A DNA stretch of 64,000 nt, taken from Legionella taurinensis (lineage in GTDB: Bacteria > Pseudomonadota > Gammaproteobacteria > Legionellales > Legionellaceae). The translations under genes and the position numbers were made by a program. This document shows positions 28,740 to 37,456 of this stretch, piece by piece; the first letter of the stretch is position 1, and each line of letters starts with the position of its first letter. Location of the stretch: positions 1,736,001-1,800,000 of the forward strand of contig NZ_UGOZ01000001.1 in assembly GCF_900452865.1 (NCBI RefSeq). Direction: 5' to 3'. The notes below the pieces were generated by a model. It saw nothing but the letters and a program-made list of their open reading frames with translations. It searched no databases and was not told where the DNA came from.

Positions 28740-30047
28740 ATGGAAATGACTGCGGTGGCCATGCAAAATAAAACATTGCAATCCTATTTTTTCCCCTCGT
28801 TGCTGCTTTTATCGATCGTTGGCGGCGGCGCCGCGGGTTATTGGTTTCCGCAGCAGGTCAAATTGCTTAAGCCCCTGGGCGATGTTTTTTTAAATTTAAT
28901 TTTTACAGTGATTGTTCCCCTTATTTTTTTCAGTGTGTCCTCAGCGATTGCCAAAGCAGGCTCTTTAAACAAACTGGGTAAAATCATGGGCAGTATGGCT
29001 GTGGTTTTTGTCTTAACCGGATTCATTGCTGCACTGTATGCCCTGCTTGTCGTCAAACTCTTTCCGCCGGCTCAAGGGGTTTATTTGCCCTTACCGCCAA
29101 CCCCTGGCAGTGAAGCAGTCCATTTTTCAGAGCAGCTTGTCGGTATGTTTTCGGTACCGGATTTCAGCCAGCTTCTGTCCCATCATCACATGCTGGCTCT
29201 GATTGTTTTTTCAATACTGGTTGGACTGGCACTGACGCATCATCCAAACCCGGCTTTTTTTAGCTTTTTAAAAGCCGGCGAAACGGTTTTTATGCGGGTA
29301 TTTACTTTGATTATGAGGGTTGCCCCCGTCGGCTTTTTTGCCTATTTTGCCGTATTGGTGAGTGAATTGGGGCCGCAATTGCTGAGCAATTATTTTCGCA
29401 TTGCTGTGCTCTATTATGCCTGTGCCCTGGTTTACTTCGCCGTAGGGTTAAGCGGCTATGCTTTTTTTGCAGGAAAAAAGGCAGGTTTGGTTTTGTTCTG
29501 GAAAAACACACTGTTGCCCGCCACCACGGCTCTGGCGACCTGCTCCAGCGCGGCCAGTATCCCTGCCAATCTGTACGCCGCCAGGGCCATGCGTGTGCCC
29601 TCGGAAATCACCGAAACGGTTATTCCGTTAGGCACCCTCATTCACAAAGACGGTTCCGTCATCGGCGGCCTGTTCAAAATTGCCTTTCTGTTTGGTCTGT
29701 TTCATCTCGATTTTAACGGCCTTGCTGTACTGACGCTGGCTGTTGGCGTTTCCGTGCTGGTCGGCACGGTGATGGGCGCCATACCCAGCGGCGGCATGCT
29801 GGGTGAATTGCTGATTTTAAACGTTTACGGGTTCCCGCCTTCGGTGCTGATTGCGGTGGCAGCCATCAGCATTATCATTGATCCCATTGCCACCCTGCTT
29901 AATGTCACCGCCAACACCGCGAGCAGCCTGATGATTACGCGGCTGGTGGAAGGGAAAGGCTGGCTATCATCGCTGCCATGGCCCTCCCAGTCCGCGGTTG
30001 ACGAGGACCCGTCGGTCGAACTGCCCGTCATTCCGGTAAGTGAATGA
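28740..30047 (+). CDS. Dicarboxylate/amino acid:cation symporter (DAACS family)
   Basis: An inner-membrane symporter of about 435 residues with the SDF fold, taking up C4-dicarboxylates or acidic amino acids with H+ or Na+. Family marks are KPLGDVFLNLIFTVIVPLIF in the second helix and the serine-rich reentrant loop (ATCSSAASIPANL). VIPLGTLIHKDGS and IPSGGMLGELLIL replace the usual NMDGT-type and second reentrant motifs in recognisable form. Start choice is uncertain: ATGs at 28740, 28746 and 28761 are all in frame without a clear ribosome site. Substrate cannot be read. The 3' end overlaps phzF, which runs the other way, by 20 bases. Confidence 0.88.
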   Translation: MEMTAVAMQNKTLQSYFFPSLLLLSIVGGGAAGYWFPQQVKLLKPLGDVFLNLIFTVIVPLIFFSVSSAIAKAGSLNKLGKIMGSMAVVFVLTGFIAALYALLVVKLFPPAQGVYLPLPPTPGSEAVHFSEQLVGMFSVPDFSQLLSHHHMLALIVFSILVGLALTHHPNPAFFSFLKAGETVFMRVFTLIMRVAPVGFFAYFAVLVSELGPQLLSNYFRIAVLYYACALVYFAVGLSGYAFFAGKKAGLVLFWKNTLLPATTALATCSSAASIPANLYAARAMRVPSEITETVIPLGTLIHKDGSVIGGLFKIAFLFGLFHLDFNGLAVLTLAVGVSVLVGTVMGAIPSGGMLGELLILNVYGFPPSVLIAVAAISIIIDPIATLLNVTANTASSLMITRLVEGKGWLSSLPWPSQSAVDEDPSVELPVIPVSE

Positions 30048-30819
30048 CGCCTTCAAGATAAAGCTGGCACACACCGCTTAAAAAGACGCGGTTTCCCCTG
30101 ACCTCGCAACTCAGCTCACCGCGGCGGCGCCCGCCCTGTTGTGCGGTGATGTTGTTTTTGCCGAATTGTTCACACCAATAAGGGGCAATCACGCAATGAG
30201 CCGACCCGGTGACCGGATCCTCCGGCACATCACAACCCGGATAAAAACATCGCGAATACACATCAGTCCGCGTTGACGGTGCCGTTAAAATCAGACCGCG
30301 GTAATCCAGTTGAGCCACAGCCTCAAGGTTGGGCTTTGCAGAAACCACGTCCGCTTCGTCATCGTAAACAAACATTAAATCAAAACGGCTTTTTAATACC
30401 TTCACCGGTTTTGGTAAAGCGGTTATCCCGTAGTCCGGCTGCCAGGGTATTTCCTCATAGGGCAAGGCAGGAAAATCCATCACCAGGCCTTGCGGCTGCC
30501 GCATAACGAGAAGCTCGCCGCTTAAACAGGTAAATTGAATGGTTTGCCGAGTATAATTCAGCTTCTCAAAGAGAACATAAGCGCTGGCTAAGGTCGCATG
30601 GCCGCACAGTTCAATCTCTTCATTCGGCGTAAACCAGCGCAAATGAAAACCATCCCCTTTCGGGACAAAAAAAGCGGTTTCCGACAGGTTATTTTCACTG
30701 GCAATGGCCTGCATCAGGTCATCGGGCAACCATTCCTGCAACGGGCAGACGGCAGCGGGATTGCCGCGAAAGAGGGATGAGGCAAAGGCATCGACTTGAT
30801 AGAGGGTTACTTTTTTCAT
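30028..30819 (-). CDS. PhzF-family isomerase/epimerase-like protein
   Basis: A 263-residue member of the PhzF/diaminopimelate-epimerase-like superfamily. The N-terminal signature is YQVDAFASSLFRGNPAAVC with ENNLSETAFF, including the conserved catalytic Glu. ELCGHATLASAYVLF carries the conserved GHATL, and DVPEDPVTGSAHC lies near the C-terminus. True PhzF makes phenazines, but no phenazine genes are present, so this is one of the many orphan homologues of unknown substrate. It diverges from the marR gene, whose product is a plausible regulator of it. Confidence 0.9.
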   Translation of the reverse strand: MKKVTLYQVDAFASSLFRGNPAAVCPLQEWLPDDLMQAIASENNLSETAFFVPKGDGFHLRWFTPNEEIELCGHATLASAYVLFEKLNYTRQTIQFTCLSGELLVMRQPQGLVMDFPALPYEEIPWQPDYGITALPKPVKVLKSRFDLMFVYDDEADVVSAKPNLEAVAQLDYRGLILTAPSTRTDVYSRCFYPGCDVPEDPVTGSAHCVIAPYWCEQFGKNNITAQQGGRRRGELSCEVRGNRVFLSGVCQLYLEGVIHLPE

Positions 30820-30852
30820 TGATTACTCCTGAATAACTGGGTATAGTTTAAC

Positions 30853-30879
30853 ATAGTCTATTATTATATAGCAAGCTAT
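30853..30879. promoter_or_regulatory. Candidate MarR operators in the phzF-marR divergent region
   Basis: Two small perfect dyads lie close together: ATAG-T-CTAT at 30853-30861 and ATAGC-AA-GCTAT at 30868-30879. They stand between the phzF start and the marR start, 17 bases before the marR ATG. MarR proteins commonly bind such dyads in their own divergent promoters. The role is inferred. Confidence 0.4.
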
Positions 30880-30896
30880 GCAAATAAAAGGAAATC

Positions 30897-31316
30897 ATGT
30901 ACCTGTCAACCCTGTTAAAAAAAACCAATCGGCTGCTGCTGAAACGCGCCAATGAATTATTAAAACCGCATGAGATCAATCATGCGTACACGTTTATTTT
31001 GATGGAGCTTTTAAATCAGGACGGGCTGACTCAAACCGAACTGGTGCAGCGCATTGACGTCGAGCAGCCCACCGCGGTACGAACCCTGGATCGCATGGAG
31101 CGCGACGGCTTCATTCTTCGCCAACCGAGCCCCACGGATCGGCGTGCGGTATTAATCTACCTCAGCGAAAAAGGCAAACAGACAGAATCCATGCTCGCTG
31201 ACAATGCCAATCGCCTCAACGAACATGCGCTACAGGGTTTCAGTGAGGCAGAAAAAAATCAGCTTCAGGGTTTGATTCAACGTGTGCTGGATAATTTGAA
31301 AACGGAGTTGTGCTGA
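30897..31316 (+). CDS. MarR-family transcriptional regulator
   Basis: A 139-residue winged-helix regulator that would act as a dimer. The DNA-recognition region LTQTELVQRIDVEQPTAVRT is followed by the wing LDRMERDGFILRQPSPTDRR with the conserved Asp-Arg. Helices flank both sides for dimerisation. AAAGGA lies 6 bases before the ATG. It is divergent from phzF with dyad sequences between them, so autoregulation and control of phzF are likely. The ligand is unknown. Confidence 0.92.
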   Translation: MYLSTLLKKTNRLLLKRANELLKPHEINHAYTFILMELLNQDGLTQTELVQRIDVEQPTAVRTLDRMERDGFILRQPSPTDRRAVLIYLSEKGKQTESMLADNANRLNEHALQGFSEAEKNQLQGLIQRVLDNLKTELC

Positions 31317-31429
31317 CAGTTGAGAAGTACACGGGACCCTGATAGTCAAAAGGGTTAGGGTTATTTTTCTCATTGAAACAATCGCTTGTTCTCACTAAAA
31401 TGAACCACCTCCTGTTTCAAGGATGAAAC

Positions 31430-32827
31430 GTGCGCATTTTAAATATCGTTACTCAACGCCAAGATCATGACATTGTTGTCCTGTTTGAAACGCTTTCTTT
31501 CTTTGAAAACCAGCAGGATGAAATCTGGTATAACCACAAAAAGAACGCAGGGCATGTCCTGCACAGGTTTCTGGATTTATTCAATAGAAGTTATCCCATG
31601 GATGCGGTGGCTTTTCAGAAGGAGCTTCAGATTACAGAGTTAATTGCTGAGGAGCCTGACTCCTTCATTGAGTTGAATTACCAGAATAAACCCTTCCTCT
31701 CAAGAATTACATCCGTACACTATCGCTTGCCGCATCATCGTCTCATGGCGTTGGATTTCCTTGCAGCCATTGATGCCTACCTTGAAAGCAGGGAATTTGA
31801 TCACACCGTGCTCAGCGATTCGGTTCTTTACGAAAAGGTATCGGAAGGCCAGTTAATCCAACCGCTGGAAAACCTCCTTGCACGTTCATTGCCGCGTCAG
31901 CAGGTGACACAACGATTAACAGCGACCATCCTCTCATGGCAGTGTTCTGTTCCCCTTTACCGCTCGACGCTTGATGCCCTGGCCAAAGTCGATCATTTTG
32001 CCAGGCAACAGGGCAAGTCGTTTAGTGAATGCCTGGAAATGAAAAACCGGTATCTCATCCTCTATACCTCTGCCAATAAGCTTCTTGCCTCACCACTTGA
32101 TCATTACAGCCAAATCAGGATGCTGATTGAAATGACTCAATCGCTCTTGACCTACCGAAAGGTTGAATTAATCCACCTTGTCGACAATTTAGGCCTGGAG
32201 GCAAAAAAACGATTTTTCCGACCTGCGATTGGTCAACTGGCTCATGACAATGGGCATTACACCTGGAATTATACCGAATGGTGGCTGTTTAGCGACGCAG
32301 AATTCACCCTTCGACAGGATGGTTGCCTTGCTATGGATATGCCAGGCAATCCGGCCTATCGGGACATTTATGCCAAGGGCAAACCAAATCACGAGATCAT
32401 CAAGCAGGAATTGTTATTTTTGAAACAATACCTGCCCCTTGAATTTCACCCTAAAACCGATTTCCACAAAACCATTATTCTTTCCCCAACGTGTTCCGCT
32501 CTCTTATTGCAGCAAGGGATTCATCTTAATAAAAATTACATTCAAAAATTACTGAAGATGAAAAACGCCATGACTTTTTTTGGCAAACAAAAAGAAAACC
32601 CCGCTGCCTTGACAAACGATCACCTCGCCTATGAAAACCTGCTTCGATTACCGCTTGAAATAACAGCCCTCATCATGGGCTACACATTCCCGGAATTGGC
32701 GCAGTCACTGCATAAAAACGACCTCATCGAATTAATGCACTACACGAACGCCCAAGCTGATTTCAGGCTGGCTCGTCAGACAAAAGCGCAAGAAGAGCCC
32801 TCTTTAGGCTTATGTCAGATCGTGTAA
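31430..32827 (+). CDS. Unknown protein with C-terminal F-box-like segment
   Basis: A 465-residue protein I do not recognise. It starts with GTG at 31430 behind AAGGA (6-base spacing). There is no signal peptide or membrane segment, and it is mixed alpha/beta by composition. At about residues 405-440 the run LLRLPLEITALIMGYTFPEL resembles the start of a eukaryotic F-box (Leu-Pro-x-Glu followed by an Ile/Leu-rich helix). Legionella effectors use F-boxes to recruit the host SCF ubiquitin ligase. The match is by eye only and lacks the later F-box Trp, so it is tentative. It stands alone, convergent with the BNR gene (3 bases between stops). The intergenic stretch before it (31317-31429) shows nothing definite. 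Confidence 0.75.
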   Translation: MRILNIVTQRQDHDIVVLFETLSFFENQQDEIWYNHKKNAGHVLHRFLDLFNRSYPMDAVAFQKELQITELIAEEPDSFIELNYQNKPFLSRITSVHYRLPHHRLMALDFLAAIDAYLESREFDHTVLSDSVLYEKVSEGQLIQPLENLLARSLPRQQVTQRLTATILSWQCSVPLYRSTLDALAKVDHFARQQGKSFSECLEMKNRYLILYTSANKLLASPLDHYSQIRMLIEMTQSLLTYRKVELIHLVDNLGLEAKKRFFRPAIGQLAHDNGHYTWNYTEWWLFSDAEFTLRQDGCLAMDMPGNPAYRDIYAKGKPNHEIIKQELLFLKQYLPLEFHPKTDFHKTIILSPTCSALLLQQGIHLNKNYIQKLLKMKNAMTFFGKQKENPAALTNDHLAYENLLRLPLEITALIMGYTFPELAQSLHKNDLIELMHYTNAQADFRLARQTKAQEEPSLGLCQIV

Positions 32828-32830
32828 TCC

Positions 32831-33946
32831 TTAGCGAATCTGTGATTTAAATATGCCCTGATTGGTACCAATATAAACGGTACCATTTTTTAACGCCGAG
32901 ATGCTGTTGACCGAATCGGTTTTTAACCCCTTGCGGGCTGAAAACCAGTGTATGCCGCCATCCACCGTATAATAAACCGCTCCGCTTCGCGCAGCATCCG
33001 TCCTTGCCCCAACATACACCCGTTTGTCATCATCAACGTAAAGTCCTGACAGGGAATACGTGGTGGCGTTAAAGGAGATGGGTAAACCGCCATTGACCGC
33101 CATCCAGTAGCGACCACCATCGGTGGTTTTTAACAGGCCTTCCGAGGTGGCTACATAGACGGTATTGGCATCATGGGCTGCGAGATTGGTTATCTGCAGA
33201 TGACGGGATCCGACGTAAAGCGTCGACCAATGCGCCCCGCCGTCGGTTGTTTTAATGAGTGTCCCATTAGTAGCCCACCCGGGGCTTATGCCCGCATAAA
33301 CCGTATTGGCATCGACTGCATCCAGGCTTAACACCCGGTTAGGCCAGGTTTTGTAGACGCTTTGCCAATGGGCGCCGCCATCAACTGTTTTAAAAATACC
33401 GCCGCGCGAAGCCAATTTGCCCGAGGTACTGACATACAACGTGTTCTCGTCCACAACCGAAAGCGCAAGGATATCCTTACCCGGTAAGCCTTTATTGATG
33501 CTCAACCAGGTATTGCCGCCGTCTTCTGTTTTAAACACACCGGCCCCCCAGGTGGCGGCATAGACTTTGTTTTCGCTCAAGGGAACCACGGCGTTCACCA
33601 GTGCATTCTCAGGAAAACCCTGACTTGCAGCTACCCAGCTTTTTCCGCCGTCAAGCGATTTGTACACCGGCCCATTGTCATCGTTCAGGGCATCAAAGCC
33701 GCCCGCATAAATCACTGGGGTGTCAGGGACAGCCTGTACGGTTTCCATCACCCCTTTACTCAGCGGCTGCCAAGGGGATACCTCTTTTTTCCGGGTGTTG
33801 AGAGAATCTGATTCCGGTGTGGGCAGCATGTTGGTCGTCATCTGGCGATTGGCCCAATAGTGCATCATCCGTAGACTTAAGTTAATCAGGATAAGGAAGA
33901 CAACAACGGTCAGTAAGGCAAATCTTCTTTTTTGGACTGTGGGCAT
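32831..33946 (-). CDS. Membrane-anchored BNR/Asp-box beta-propeller protein
   Basis: About 371 residues. An N-terminal anchor (basic KRR, then FALLTVVVFLILINLSL) would leave the rest in the periplasm. The body carries six Asp-box units (SLDGGKSW, TEDGGNTW, TVDGGAHW, TTDGGAHW, TTDGGRYW, TVDGGIHW) about 40-50 residues apart, interleaved with NTVYAG/TLYVS-type strands, i.e. a beta-propeller of the Hcf136/sortilin type. No sialidase active site is evident, so a binding or scaffolding role is more likely than hydrolysis. The frame opens at a TTG at 34003. The ATG at 33946 places the anchor at the N-terminus and is preferred. Confidence 0.8.
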   Translation of the reverse strand: MPTVQKRRFALLTVVVFLILINLSLRMMHYWANRQMTTNMLPTPESDSLNTRKKEVSPWQPLSKGVMETVQAVPDTPVIYAGGFDALNDDNGPVYKSLDGGKSWVAASQGFPENALVNAVVPLSENKVYAATWGAGVFKTEDGGNTWLSINKGLPGKDILALSVVDENTLYVSTSGKLASRGGIFKTVDGGAHWQSVYKTWPNRVLSLDAVDANTVYAGISPGWATNGTLIKTTDGGAHWSTLYVGSRHLQITNLAAHDANTVYVATSEGLLKTTDGGRYWMAVNGGLPISFNATTYSLSGLYVDDDKRVYVGARTDAARSGAVYYTVDGGIHWFSARKGLKTDSVNSISALKNGTVYIGTNQGIFKSQIR

Positions 33947-34184
33947 GAGGTAAGAGTAATCAACAAAATGACCTATAGTAACCTGATCGGATACTGACAA
34001 CAATAAGCAGGCAAGCTGCCATGCTGCTGATTACCAATAAACAATGGTGTTTCCTGATTAATGCCTTTATTTATAACCCTTTTAATTGCAAAAAAACTTT
34101 CGCGTGGTTTTAACGTCTTGTAAGCCCAGTCGATAATGAGTATAGTCAGCAGCGATTTGTAACCAAGAGAATATTGGAAGAAAA

Positions 34185-35015
34185 ATGACGCAGACGAATT
34201 TGAGCCCGGCCCATCTGGCAGCAGCAGAAATTAAGACACGTGTTCCTGACTTCAGCCCAGCCATTGGTATTGTTTTAGGCTCCGGCTTAGGCAGTTTTGC
34301 TGAACAATTGGAAAATGCCGTATCCATTGACTATGCCGAGCTACCCGGCTTTCCCAAAACCTCTGTGCACGGTCACGGCAGCAAGCTGGTTCTGGGTTAT
34401 TTGCATGGCGTTGGCGTAGTGTGTTTGCAAGGCCGTGCCCACACGTACGAAGGCGTCGATTACAACGTGGTGAAAACGTATGTCCGTACGTTAAAATTAC
34501 TGGGTTGTGAATATTTTTTCGCCACGAACGCCTCCGGTTCATTACGGGAAGACGTCGGCCCCGGGGAATTAATGCTTATTACCGATCACATCAACCTGCA
34601 ACCCGGAAATCCATTGGTTGGACCGAATGACGACGAATTTGGCCCACGCTTTTTCCCCCTGGATAATGCTTACGACAAAGCCACACGTCATACGCTGCTG
34701 CAGATTGCCCTAAAGGAACAGATTAATCTTCATCAGGGTGTCTATTTATCCATATTGGGTCCGAATTATGAAACCGCAGCAGAAATCCGTGCTTTCCGCA
34801 TCTGGGGTGCGGATGCCGTGGGCATGTCGACCGTACCTGAAGTGCTGGTGGCCAACCATTGCGGCATGAAGGTGGCGGTTATTGCAACCATTACCAATTA
34901 TGCCACCGGCTTAGCCAGTTGCAGCCACAGCCATGAAGCGGTAGTCATGATGGCGTCCCAAGCGGCAGAAAAATTAAACCGCTTGGTTAAAACATTCATT
35001 GCAGGACTTGCATGA
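34185..35015 (+). CDS. punA: Purine nucleoside phosphorylase (trimeric, PunA/XapA type)
   Basis: Cleaves inosine and guanosine type nucleosides with phosphate to base and ribose-1-phosphate; 276 residues. Phosphate-binding segments are GSGLGSFAEQL and VHGHGSKLVLGYLHG. LQGRAHTYEG and NASGSLREDVGPGELMLITD are diagnostic for the trimeric family, as is EVLVANHCGMKVAVIATITN, which leads to the base-contacting Asn. It overlaps deoC by 4 bases (ATGA), forming a nucleoside-salvage operon. The 238 bases upstream show no certain promoter. Confidence 0.93.
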   Translation: MTQTNLSPAHLAAAEIKTRVPDFSPAIGIVLGSGLGSFAEQLENAVSIDYAELPGFPKTSVHGHGSKLVLGYLHGVGVVCLQGRAHTYEGVDYNVVKTYVRTLKLLGCEYFFATNASGSLREDVGPGELMLITDHINLQPGNPLVGPNDDEFGPRFFPLDNAYDKATRHTLLQIALKEQINLHQGVYLSILGPNYETAAEIRAFRIWGADAVGMSTVPEVLVANHCGMKVAVIATITNYATGLASCSHSHEAVVMMASQAAEKLNRLVKTFIAGLA

Positions 35016-35779
35016 CCATCGAACGCGAGTACAGCCGGACACTTCAAGATCTGGAGAGTGACCAAAACAAGCGCATTGTAAGCGCTGAAGAAATAATCAC
35101 GCTGCTTGATTTGACGCTGCTCGATACCGAAGCGAACGAACAGGCTCTGTCGAAATTCGTACAAAAAACAACCCGATACCCTGTCGCTGCTGCTTGTGTT
35201 TACCCCCGGCATCTGCTTCACCTGCCTCAAAACCTCTCGCTTAAGCGAGCCACGGTTGTGAATTTTCCGGAGGGTCTTCAGCCGCTGACGGCGGTTGAAG
35301 AGGATGCCCGTCTGGCCATTGACGAAGGGAAAGCGGATGAACTGGATTATGTTTTCCCTTACACCGATTATTTAAAGGGAAAAACAGCCCATGCCCTTAA
35401 CCATTGCCAGACGCTCTACGAACTTTGCCGGAGCAGGCAGGTTGTCTTTAAGGTTATCCTTGAAACAGGCGCCTTCCCTTCAGTCACCACCCTTTACCGG
35501 GCTTGCCGCGAGATCATCGAGCAAGGTTGCGACTTTTTAAAAACCTCAACGGGTAAGATAGCGATCGGGGCTACACCGCTTGCGGTTTTTACCCTAATGA
35601 AAGCCATCCATGACAGCAACTCGGTCTGCGGGATTAAGGTATCCGGTGGAGTAAAACAAAAATCACCCGCCTTGGCCTACATTCATCTGGCGGAATATTG
35701 CCTGGACAAACCTGTTCATAAAAGCTGGTTTAGGATTGGCGCCAGCAGTTTATTGGATGAGCTCACGCAGTCCCCTTAG
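35012..35779 (+). CDS. deoC: Deoxyribose-phosphate aldolase
   Basis: Splits 2-deoxyribose-5-phosphate into acetaldehyde and glyceraldehyde-3-phosphate; 255 residues against 259 in E. coli, with the same subtype. The proton-relay Asp is in DELDYVFPY, the Schiff-base Lys in FLKTSTGK and the second Lys in GIKVSGGV. It is translationally coupled to punA, so the pair can feed deoxynucleoside sugars into glycolysis. No phosphopentomutase is in this window. Confidence 0.96.
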   Translation: MTIEREYSRTLQDLESDQNKRIVSAEEIITLLDLTLLDTEANEQALSKFVQKTTRYPVAAACVYPRHLLHLPQNLSLKRATVVNFPEGLQPLTAVEEDARLAIDEGKADELDYVFPYTDYLKGKTAHALNHCQTLYELCRSRQVVFKVILETGAFPSVTTLYRACREIIEQGCDFLKTSTGKIAIGATPLAVFTLMKAIHDSNSVCGIKVSGGVKQKSPALAYIHLAEYCLDKPVHKSWFRIGASSLLDELTQSP

Positions 35780-35908
35780 TCGCGTGGTCTTGCCTGCTTC
35801 GTCCCAGGCATCCCCCATACGGGTTTTCGAATAGTTGCCGGCCTTCGCGGGCAAGACAGCGGATGAGTCCACAGACAGGGTCATCCTATGCCTCCCTTCT
35901 TGTTCTTC

Positions 35909-35931
35909 GCCGCGTGCAGGCGGGCATCCAT
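35909..35931 (+). repeat. Partial copy of the dispersed GC-rich palindrome, deoC-ubiA gap
   Basis: GCAGGCGGGCATCCAT at 35916-35931 is identical to 62857-62872. The left arm is degenerate (CGCCGCG instead of TGCCCGC). It lies in the 212-base gap between convergent deoC and ubiA, which otherwise shows no gene. Confidence 0.5.
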
Positions 35932-35991
35932 GAAAGGGGCACCGGCCTCCATAACAGCCATTTGATGAAGGCTGCGCATGCCTATTCTGGA

Positions 35992-36843
35992 TTACTTAAG
36001 CAGGGCATCAAGGATTAACCCTACCCAAAGAATCAGACCATACCCACTGTTTACCGAAAATGCCTTAAGGCAGGCGGCTTCCTTTCTCTCGGAGATAAGC
36101 CATTGCTGATACAGTAGCAATCCTCCGCCTGCTAACCAGCAAAGGAAAAAAGGCAGGGACAGGGAGGAAATACAGGCTAACAGCAGCCATAAACCATGCA
36201 GAATGGCCTGCAGGACAGCAATGATAAATGTATCCCATTGTGCAAAATAAATGGCCGTGGACTTGACGCCTATGCGTAAATCGTCCTGTCGGTCGACCAT
36301 GGCATATTCAGTGTCATAAGCCACAATCCAGGCAAAATTAATCACAAATAGCAGCGTCATGGATAAATCCACCGGGCGATGCAAGGCGGCAAATGCCATG
36401 GGGATACCCATGGAAAACGCCAACCCCAAAACCAGTTGTGGACAGGCGATAATCCGCTTGCAAAACGGGTAAACGATGGTTAGTAACAAAGCAACAAGGG
36501 CATAATAAAAACAGGCATAGGGCAATTGCAACAGAATGAATAACGCCAGACCCAGCAACACGAACAGAGTGCCTGTTGCCTGTCGAAGCGTCAATTGACC
36601 GCTGGTTAAGGGCCTTTCCCGTGTGCGCTGAACGTGGCAGTCAATGTGCCGATCGGCAATATCATTCATGACGCAACCGGCAGCGCGCATGATAACCGTG
36701 CCTAAGAAAAAATAAAGGAGCAACGCGACAGGCGGCGTCCCCTGAGAACCTATCCATAACGCCCAGGCTGTTGGAGCCCAAAGTAACAGCGTGCCAGCAG
36801 GTTTATGAAAACGCATCAAACGCAGATAAGACCAAACATCCAT
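35992..36843 (-). CDS. ubiA: 4-hydroxybenzoate octaprenyltransferase
   Basis: An integral-membrane prenyltransferase that joins the polyprenyl tail to 4-hydroxybenzoate in ubiquinone synthesis; 283 residues with about eight membrane helices. The two Asp-rich motifs for Mg-diphosphate are visible: NDIADRHIDCHVQRTRERPL near 61-80 and DTEYAMVDRQDDLRIGVKST near 178-197. It follows ubiC with a one-base stop/start overlap (TGATG), so the product of UbiC is made from the same message. Confidence 0.96.
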   Translation of the reverse strand: MDVWSYLRLMRFHKPAGTLLLWAPTAWALWIGSQGTPPVALLLYFFLGTVIMRAAGCVMNDIADRHIDCHVQRTRERPLTSGQLTLRQATGTLFVLLGLALFILLQLPYACFYYALVALLLTIVYPFCKRIIACPQLVLGLAFSMGIPMAFAALHRPVDLSMTLLFVINFAWIVAYDTEYAMVDRQDDLRIGVKSTAIYFAQWDTFIIAVLQAILHGLWLLLACISSLSLPFFLCWLAGGGLLLYQQWLISERKEAACLKAFSVNSGYGLILWVGLILDALLK

Positions 36844-37379
36844 CAGATTACTCGCAAAAGTCCAGGCAATAAAATTTCGATTAGGTGAAACGGGTATTTT
36901 TCAGAAAGACTAAACTCTGACAGGCGAATCCAAAGCAAGGATTCATTCTGAGTCAACCCCCGATCGGGCCAATAATATTCCATGCAGCTTGAATTCACCG
37001 CATAATACTCAGTACGGACACGCACCACCTCATCCGTGTAAAAAACAAGCGCGCCTAAGGACTCCTGCCGCAATCGCGCAAAAAAAGACTGATTGTTTAA
37101 CCAGGTCATCTCAGGGATGACGGTGCGCCCATACCAGCAAGGCGTCTCTGCGACAGAGACAATCACCTCGCGCTGAACAACCGTGGCCAAGGTCAAGCCC
37201 AAGACAGACCTCTCCCACCAGCCGGTCGGGACCCAGTCCTGCTTTAACACATGAAGGGCAACCTGACCCGCGGTCTGACGCAATTTGGCAGATAACTCCT
37301 CTGCGTGCGTCAACCAGGGAAGCAAAGCGTCAGGCGGCTTAAATGAACGGGTCAGTGCTGGTGAAATTTCAAATGGCAT
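36843..37379 (-). CDS. ubiC: Chorismate pyruvate-lyase UbiC
   Basis: Converts chorismate to 4-hydroxybenzoate and pyruvate, the entry step to ubiquinone; about 178 residues. The family is loosely conserved. The marks I rely on are WVPTGWWERSVLGLTLATVV (the active-site region near 50-70), TPCWYGRTVIPEMTW with the conserved Arg, and the C-terminal EILLPG with a Glu. The frame begins with TTG at 37385; the ATG two codons later at 37379 is preferred. The ubiC-ubiA linkage strongly supports the call. Confidence 0.9.
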   Translation of the reverse strand: MPFEISPALTRSFKPPDALLPWLTHAEELSAKLRQTAGQVALHVLKQDWVPTGWWERSVLGLTLATVVQREVIVSVAETPCWYGRTVIPEMTWLNNQSFFARLRQESLGALVFYTDEVVRVRTEYYAVNSSCMEYYWPDRGLTQNESLLWIRLSEFSLSEKYPFHLIEILLPGLLRVI

Positions 37380-37456
37380 AAGCAATCAGCGGCTAACAAA
37401 ACGCATGCAGTATAACATTGAGATCAGGGAGAATACAGAATGAGAATCGATGCGGA

